A DNA stretch of 64,000 bases from Enoplosus armatus (Eukaryota; Chordata; Actinopteri; Centrarchiformes; Enoplosidae). Position numbers and translations under genes: made by a program. Of the stretch, positions 58,192 to 64,000 are shown one piece after another. The number at the start of each line of letters is the position of its first letter. Within the stretch, counting starts at the first letter, position 1. The notes under the pieces were generated by a model. The model did no database searches, was not told where the DNA came from, and was given only the letters and a program-made list of their open reading frames with translations. The stretch spans positions 13,722,001-13,786,000 of the forward strand of contig NC_092183.1 in NCBI RefSeq assembly GCF_043641665.1, read 5' to 3'.

Positions 58192-61100
58192 ACGCCCCTC
58201 CTGACCTCCGTGGACACAGTGCCATCCACAGAGAGTGGGTCTGGGTGTCCCATGGGAGCAGGGGAATGCTGGAGAGGACGAGCGGCACACGATACCCCAT
58301 TGTTTGGTTTAGCAGTCACTGACCCCCCCCCCCCCGCCGCCTCACCTCCTCCCTGCAACACTGACCGTCTCAGCGGGTTAAATTGATTAGAAAGACGTTT
58401 GTGGTTTGACTAATCCCCCATTTTCGCCCCGGCTCTCCGCTTCACCAAATTAGAAAAGCCACACATTTAGACAGCAAGTCTTGCGGGTTGTGGTAATCAC
58501 GGCCGAGCCTCTCGCACCTGTGGGGCTGAAGAGGAGACAAGTTGGTCCGCAACATGAAGCCAACTGCAAAACACACCATGTGGATATAAAGGAGGATTCA
58601 TCATTTCTAGTCATTCTATTCTGTTTCTCTGTTCAAATGTACAACTTTCAGCAAGCTTGATCTTAACAATAGACTACAATCATAATGCCCCCTGTTAGAT
58701 GATTAATACAATATCAATTGATATAAAGCGATGAAAGTTAAAAATATATAGGTGAAAATTAAGTGGAATAAACGATACACTCTCCATTAGGCCTAATAAT
58801 TATGATTACTGTATTTTTTGGGGGCAAAATAGCTAGATTTAAAATAAATAATAGCCTACTATAAATAAATAAAAATAAAGGTGCACACACCTAAAGCAAA
58901 CATTCGCATGTGATGATATCAGAAACGTGTTTGATGAGCATGCTGATTTATGCCAACTAAAACGGTGTTTGATGACTCAGATGCAGCTATTGCTCAAATT
59001 AAAGGCTTAAAGGATTTACCGTCCCACACATCCCTGAGCAACTGTAGTGCAGCAAGTTCAAATCCAAAGTTTGAAATGATTACTTTCTCTTTGGGTTACT
59101 TTTAGTTTGCAGATGAAGCACCAGGAGCTTTGATTTCCTGCAGATCAACCATTCCGGGTCGATTACCTGATTACCGTTTTGAGCAATGCACTGAAACTAT
59201 CCATGTTCATGTGGCGCTGCTCTTAAATGGGACACTCAAACAACCAATAAATCCATCCAAGCAACGCGATTTAAAGCGCATCTCTCCGCATTTCAAAACA
59301 TCCGTCTGGAAGTTTTGCAACGAGTGGAGGAATTTTATTAAAGTGTGTCATCACATATAGATTTTTCATGGTTAAGTAGAGCTGTCAATCATGTCAGGGG
59401 AAGTGTGTGAGGGACCCGGCGACAGGGCGGAGGCTCGGCAGCAGGATTCCCCAAGACTGCTCTCATAATTGGGGGAACATCTGACTTTGTCCCGAGCTGG
59501 CAGATGGTGGGTTGAGGCGGGATCCAAGGGGGGAGATTTACATCCATTGTCCGGGCGCACAAACTCCACACAGAGACAATGGTATCGGTAAGGGGCAAGG
59601 AACAAGGGTTGGAAAAAAAACTTTCCTTTTCAACGCCAGATGAACAGGAGCGGAAATTAATTTTTGGTCAGCAAAAAATGATATATTTTTTGGGCCTAAA
59701 AACAAAACACAGATCCATTCTGAATCTGAAAACAATAATAACAAAAATGTGTATGTAAACACTGATATAAAATGAAGAGCTCATGAGCTTTCATTGATGA
59801 CAAAAACAGCAGAAATTGTCTTTGGGCTTTTACGCTTTATGGGTTTTTCGCAGCACCGTGCCCAGGTTGTTTTACAAGAGCCTTCCGGGCCATGAGATTA
59901 TACAAATCAGTAGCTAAAGAAACTTTATCAGACTGTATCCAAAATGTATATCCACGCGTTTCGTTATTTTCTATATAGATCACTTGGCAAATAACGTTTT
60001 ATCAGCGTTATTTCCAACTGATTTCATGACCAGTTTGGATTTGATTACACGATCTGTTGTATTGATTAAGAACTAATTTCTGGCACTGTCAGGCAGCGGT
60101 CCAAACGCCAATCAGAGCGCAGCGCTGTCCGCTTCTGGCGGAGATTGATGGACCAACCAGACGGCCATTGTTGCGGCTGACACTGATGCGATGCCTCCTC
60201 AGCGGAATCACTGCGTTCAAAGGAGCAGACGGTCGAGCTGCTGAATACGCGCCTGTCGAGAGCGCACTTGTGTTAAACTCTGACTTGAATGAAAAGACCA
60301 AACAGGATTTGCTGTACAGACTATTCAGGGCAGAAGCCCAGCGCGTACAGGAGAATGTAAAGCCACGTTTTAACAAGTGGCTTTCATAAAACATCCAGAA
60401 ATTAACAAATGTAAATATCAAACATTTCGTGAGGAAAATGTAAGATTTGATAATATTTGCTCACAATTTTGATGTTGAATAATCTGAATAATATTGCTTA
60501 TGAAGCCCACCCCCCTCCACACCCACACACACAAAGAGGACCTTTCATTTCAGTTACACAGCTAATCATATATTTCTTCCTTGAAGACCTTACAGATACG
60601 TATAATTTATGCTTTTAAATGTGTAACATGTTGCGTTTTCCTCATATTATCACCCTGGTCGAACTTATTGTGCGTAAAGTTTGCTGCCAGAGTCACTGGT
60701 TGGATGCTGAATCTGGCAGAAGTCCAAACAACGGATGCACTTTACACCAATGAGAGCATCCATTTCAACAATCGGTCCCCCATATGGCACTAAGGCCCCT
60801 CCTCCACGCTCTATCCCGGCAGAGGGTCTCATTCATGCTTCAAGACAGCGGTTCACTGCGAGCTTCCAGGCCCTCGGATCAACTGTTTTGATCCGACCTG
60901 GCCTTCTGACAAAGGAAGACTTTCCGCACACACACATATTTTTAAGAATATTCTGAGACGGACTCGCTCTGAACTCTCCGAGGAGTTGAACCCGCCGAGC
61001 AGGTGATCATTAGCGGCCGAACTGACGCTGGAGATTTGCGCTTGGACAATGCTTGCAATTAGTGGGGGGATATATCTATTATCATCGTTTCAGCCTTAAA

Positions 61101-61325
61101 AGAAAGTGTGCGTGGATGTTTGCTGAGACGGCTTCTGAAACATCACACAGCATCTGTCATTTATTTTTCAAAGCTCCGTGAAAGCTCAGTTTTCTTGCGG
61201 CGCTCTGGAGGAGCGCAGCGCCTTGGGTGGGACCTTCTGTTGTTTGCCAAAGTGCTTTAGCTCTCCAACTCCGTTTTTTCTTAAGTTAAAAAAAAGTGCA
61301 CAGACGCGAGCAGGACAAGGCTTAA
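57900..61325. promoter_or_regulatory. Upstream region and probable 5'UTR of the ebf2-like gene
   Basis: GC content and CpG frequency rise from about 58 kb toward the ebf2-like start, unlike the AT-rich intergenic DNA before it. A (CA)n repeat lies at about 58152-58191 and C runs at 58141 and 58323. Several stretches (for example 58380-58460, 59400-59530 and 60090-60180) look like candidate conserved non-coding DNA. Short open frames here have no family features. No clear TATA box was identified near the gene. Confidence 0.45.
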
Positions 61326-63514
61326 ATGTTCGGGATCCAGGAGCATCTGATACGAGAAGTGAGCGGATTAAAAGAGAGAAGTCTTGGAGAGGAGATGGAT
61401 CCAGTCCGGTCGTGGGTGCGTAATGTCGGCGTTGTGGATGCGAACGTCGCGGCGCAAAGGTACAGTACAAACCCAGCTGATGTATTGACAATGCCTTCTC
61501 ACCAGTTCTTTTCATCAGCTGCACTCAGGCTCGTAAGCGACATCATTTATTGTCATGATCAGCATCGTGAGCGCAACACAGTTTATAATGTGTATATATT
61601 ATTCAACATAAGAGCAGGCGTCCTTTCTGAAAAGAGCTGCAAGCTACTTGTTGCAAAAGATGGCACGAGTCCCCCACAAAAGTCATTGCCCCCAAACTCA
61701 TAAAAATCTTTTTATATAATTGACATTATTATTATTTTCTAAAGTAATAAAAGGAAAGTTCTGGTTATTTGCACACAAGGAAAGCAGGCCCATGTTGCCC
61801 CCTAATAAACTAATAATCAGAACTATTAGAATTTAACATGAAGTCACGGAGAATTTGATCAGAGATGTTACTCTTGTGCAAAAGGTCAACTTACATATTT
61901 AGTTTACACGATTAACTTTGAGATCAAATCTCAAAACCTGTATGTGATTAAAGCTAAATCTATTTTTCCCCCAGAGCTGCTGCTGCAGCTGATGTTTTTC
62001 ATCTGGTAGCTGAAAAACACTTTTACATACTTTACATTTACTTCATCAACACAAGTAGCTATTTGTCTATTGTTGAATCATTCTTCTACTTGTCCCAGAC
62101 TGTTTTCCATATCCCCCAGATGTTCAATCATCATCCTCACATTTATCATTTCTTTACCAACACACGCACACATCAGTGTTCTCGTGTTGCAAATTGAACG
62201 TTTAGAAAACAGTAAAAACATAACTCATAAAAGCGAAGCAGCGTTGTCAAGAAAAACAAGTAGGCAACAAGTCAATTAGTATGATACATATCTTAATAGA
62301 TATAAAATATAAATAGCAATTAGTAGCCTAAGTGATACAATAATGGCGCTAATCGTACTGTATTCATTTTATTTGATGTCATGAAATATTCTAATGATAG
62401 GAAAAATGACATTTAAAATATCTAGTTTGTAAAGAAAAACAAAAACTCGGCATGGGCAAATTTTCCCTCGGGCTTTTTTATTCTTTGAAAAAACGTTGTC
62501 ATGAAAATAAAAATCCATAATCTACTAAAGTTTGAGTTATTTGAAAAGAGATCAAATGGCCCATTTTAGACCGAAGTTAAATTTACAGAAAAACTGTGCA
62601 GACCCTCTGTTGTGCAGATTTGTTCATCTTTTTTGGGGGTTGAATTAAGATAAAAGACTCGGTTATTATTTGAGGGACTTTTCCTTTATCTTTCATTTAT
62701 TAAAATTCAGCAGTCCGTAGCCTGGTGAAGGGTTTTAAACAAGATGCTTCATTCTAGTCGAAAGAGCTGATTCTATTGTGACTTTTCAAGCTAGAATAAT
62801 AGCTTCAGCAAGTTTTGTCTTTCCAGTTTTTCCTTTCTGCTTTGGTTTTTGTGTAATTTTTCACGGCCATATCACGTTCTTCAAGGCAGGTAAAAAGGCC
62901 TTCAAGTCATGGGAAAAATATTTAATATATTTATAAATTATCTGTATTTTTGTGTTTGTTAGTTTTTTTTGCAGTTTATTTACAATTATTGTATGGACTG
63001 AAGGCCTTAACAATTGGAGAAAAAAACTTTGTAACTAATGGGAAATTAAATGCTTTTAAAAACATTTTTAATATTTGAATAACTGCCTTTAAAGTGCCAG
63101 TAACACAGATTTGAGATGCATATGAGTTTTCATGATTTACTACAAACAGAGAAAAGTGTCCGGTCTTTAGTTTTTGTTTTATTTAGATTTATTTGAGAAA
63201 TATTTTCGACCACCAAAGGATTGTATGCATTAGATGGCAATTTAATTAAAAATAACCATTATATTTACTAGTATAAATCAGTTTATTTAACACAGTAAGA
63301 ATGTCTTTAATGTGACGGTAAATGTGAGCTGACTTTCTCTTCCTGTTGTGTCCTCAGTGGAGTAGCTTTGTCAAGGGCTCACTTCGAGAAGCAGCCGCCC
63401 TCAAATCTCCGCAAGTCCAACTTCTTCCACTTTGTCCTGGCGCTCTACGACAGACACGGCCAACCTGTGGAGGTGGAGAGGACTGCGTTTGTGGACTTTG
63501 TTGAGCATGACAAG
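61326..63514 (+). CDS. ebf2: COE/EBF-family transcription factor, EBF2-like, first two coding exons (partial)
   Basis: Nuclear DNA-binding factor of the Collier/Olf/EBF family. Exon 1 (61326-61459) encodes [20 protein letters not shown] through [20 protein letters not shown]. Exon 2 (63358-63514) encodes [20 protein letters not shown], then [20 protein letters not shown] and [12 protein letters not shown], the start of the COE DNA-binding domain. Intron phases and the 157-nt second exon match the family as I recall it. EBF2 is favoured over EBF1/3/4 because of [20 protein letters not shown] (the others have IQ/MH...ANTAAQSGVGLA-type sequence). The next exon is not found before the window ends, so the gene continues to the right. 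Confidence 0.9.
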
Positions 63515-64000
63515 GTGTGTGAGTGTTTCTGAACGCCTGTCTGTCTGTATTTGAAGATGTCATCAATTCACTATATAGTTTTCACCTTTGCAGTTCTTTC
63601 AGGGACATTTATAACACCTAAAACCACAAATCTAAAGCAACATCGGCTGATAACAGCAGCAGAATGTGTCAGTAATATACTGTATTTCAGCTGCAACCAG
63701 GTGCTCAACTTGATCTTCCCCATCCCCAGTAAAGCCAAGCATATCGAACAGCTGACGGCTACATGTTTACACAAGCTTTACCCTCAATGAGCTGATGATG
63801 TGGGATTGAAAAAGAATATCTAATGACTAATTAGCAGCTTGCCTCATTAGGAGGACATCACTACTTTTTAAAATGCAAATTATGCTTGCTCCTGTTAAGT
63901 TATACAGAGAACTAATCATCAAAGTCTCTTTTCCTTCATGCCCCCCCCCCCATACTCTAAATACTGCTGGGGGGGGGGCTTTGGATTCCTCAGGTTGGAC
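63515..64000 (+). other. Start of intron 2 of the ebf2-like gene
   Basis: The donor GTGTGT follows ...HDK. No third exon of the family is recognisable in the remaining 485 bp. C and G runs occur near 63942 and 63970. Confidence 0.6.

Noticed and set aside
58074..58361. Frames with long Val-Cys or Thr-His runs
   Set aside because: Direct translation of the CA/TG microsatellite.
60168..60389. Open frame upstream of the ebf2-like gene
   Set aside because: Located in GC-rich regulatory-type DNA with no family resemblance; both strands are open, as expected from base composition.
63515..64000. Possible third ebf2 exon
   Set aside because: I searched for the family's KTNNGxHYKLQLLY-like exon and did not find it; the short frame at 63551-63790 does not match.

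Overview
The window is nuclear DNA from a teleost (ray-finned fish), probably a percomorph. Genes are split by short introns with GT-AG (rarely GC-AG) boundaries. CA/TG microsatellites, LINE fragments and Tc1- and pogo-type DNA transposons lie between them. The block mat2a - C2orf68 homologue - usp39 - sftpb matches the vertebrate neighbourhood on human 2p11.2. No prokaryotic or viral features were seen. Exon coordinates were read by hand from splice sites, reading-frame continuity and remembered family sequences; no alignment or transcript data were used.

Layout. 48-392: last coding exon of an unrecognised gene with an RS-rich tail (+). 3445-4004: LINE relic (-). 6622-9747: mat2a (+), nine exons, followed by a 3'UTR with six METTL16-type hairpins. 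11.45-18.65 kb: no gene recognised. 19818-22435: C2orf68 homologue (-); its first intron holds a 948-bp near-identical copy of the gene's own 3' flank. 22913-27345: usp39 (+), divergent from the C2orf68 homologue across about 480 bp. 28049-31530: sftpb-like saposin protein (-). 34.0-36.35 kb: nested LINE/Tc1/LINE cluster. 39760-44034: heme peroxidase A (eosinophil/myeloperoxidase type, +). 45010-47529: decayed pogo-like transposon. 50610-55358: heme peroxidase B (+), tandem duplicate of A. 61326 to beyond the window end: first two coding exons of an ebf2-like transcription factor (+).

The most unusual object is peroxidase B. Its last peroxidase exon is spliced in frame to a short collagen Gly-X-Y exon and then to an exon with more collagen triplets and a complete C1q domain. 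The predicted protein is a secreted, 884-residue peroxidase-collagen-C1q fusion. Paralogue A has the ordinary peroxidase ending and lacks these exons. A and B share a tract of near-identity in their middle exons and introns that looks like gene conversion.

Functional themes are S-adenosylmethionine synthesis with RNA-level feedback (mat2a), spliceosome assembly (usp39), a secreted membrane-active saposin protein (sftpb), granulocyte-type peroxidases, and a developmental transcription factor (ebf2-like). These are neighbours and not an operon. Two places show copies of nearby sequence inserted between unusually long direct duplications (71 bp and 29 bp), which may reflect a shared local mutational process.
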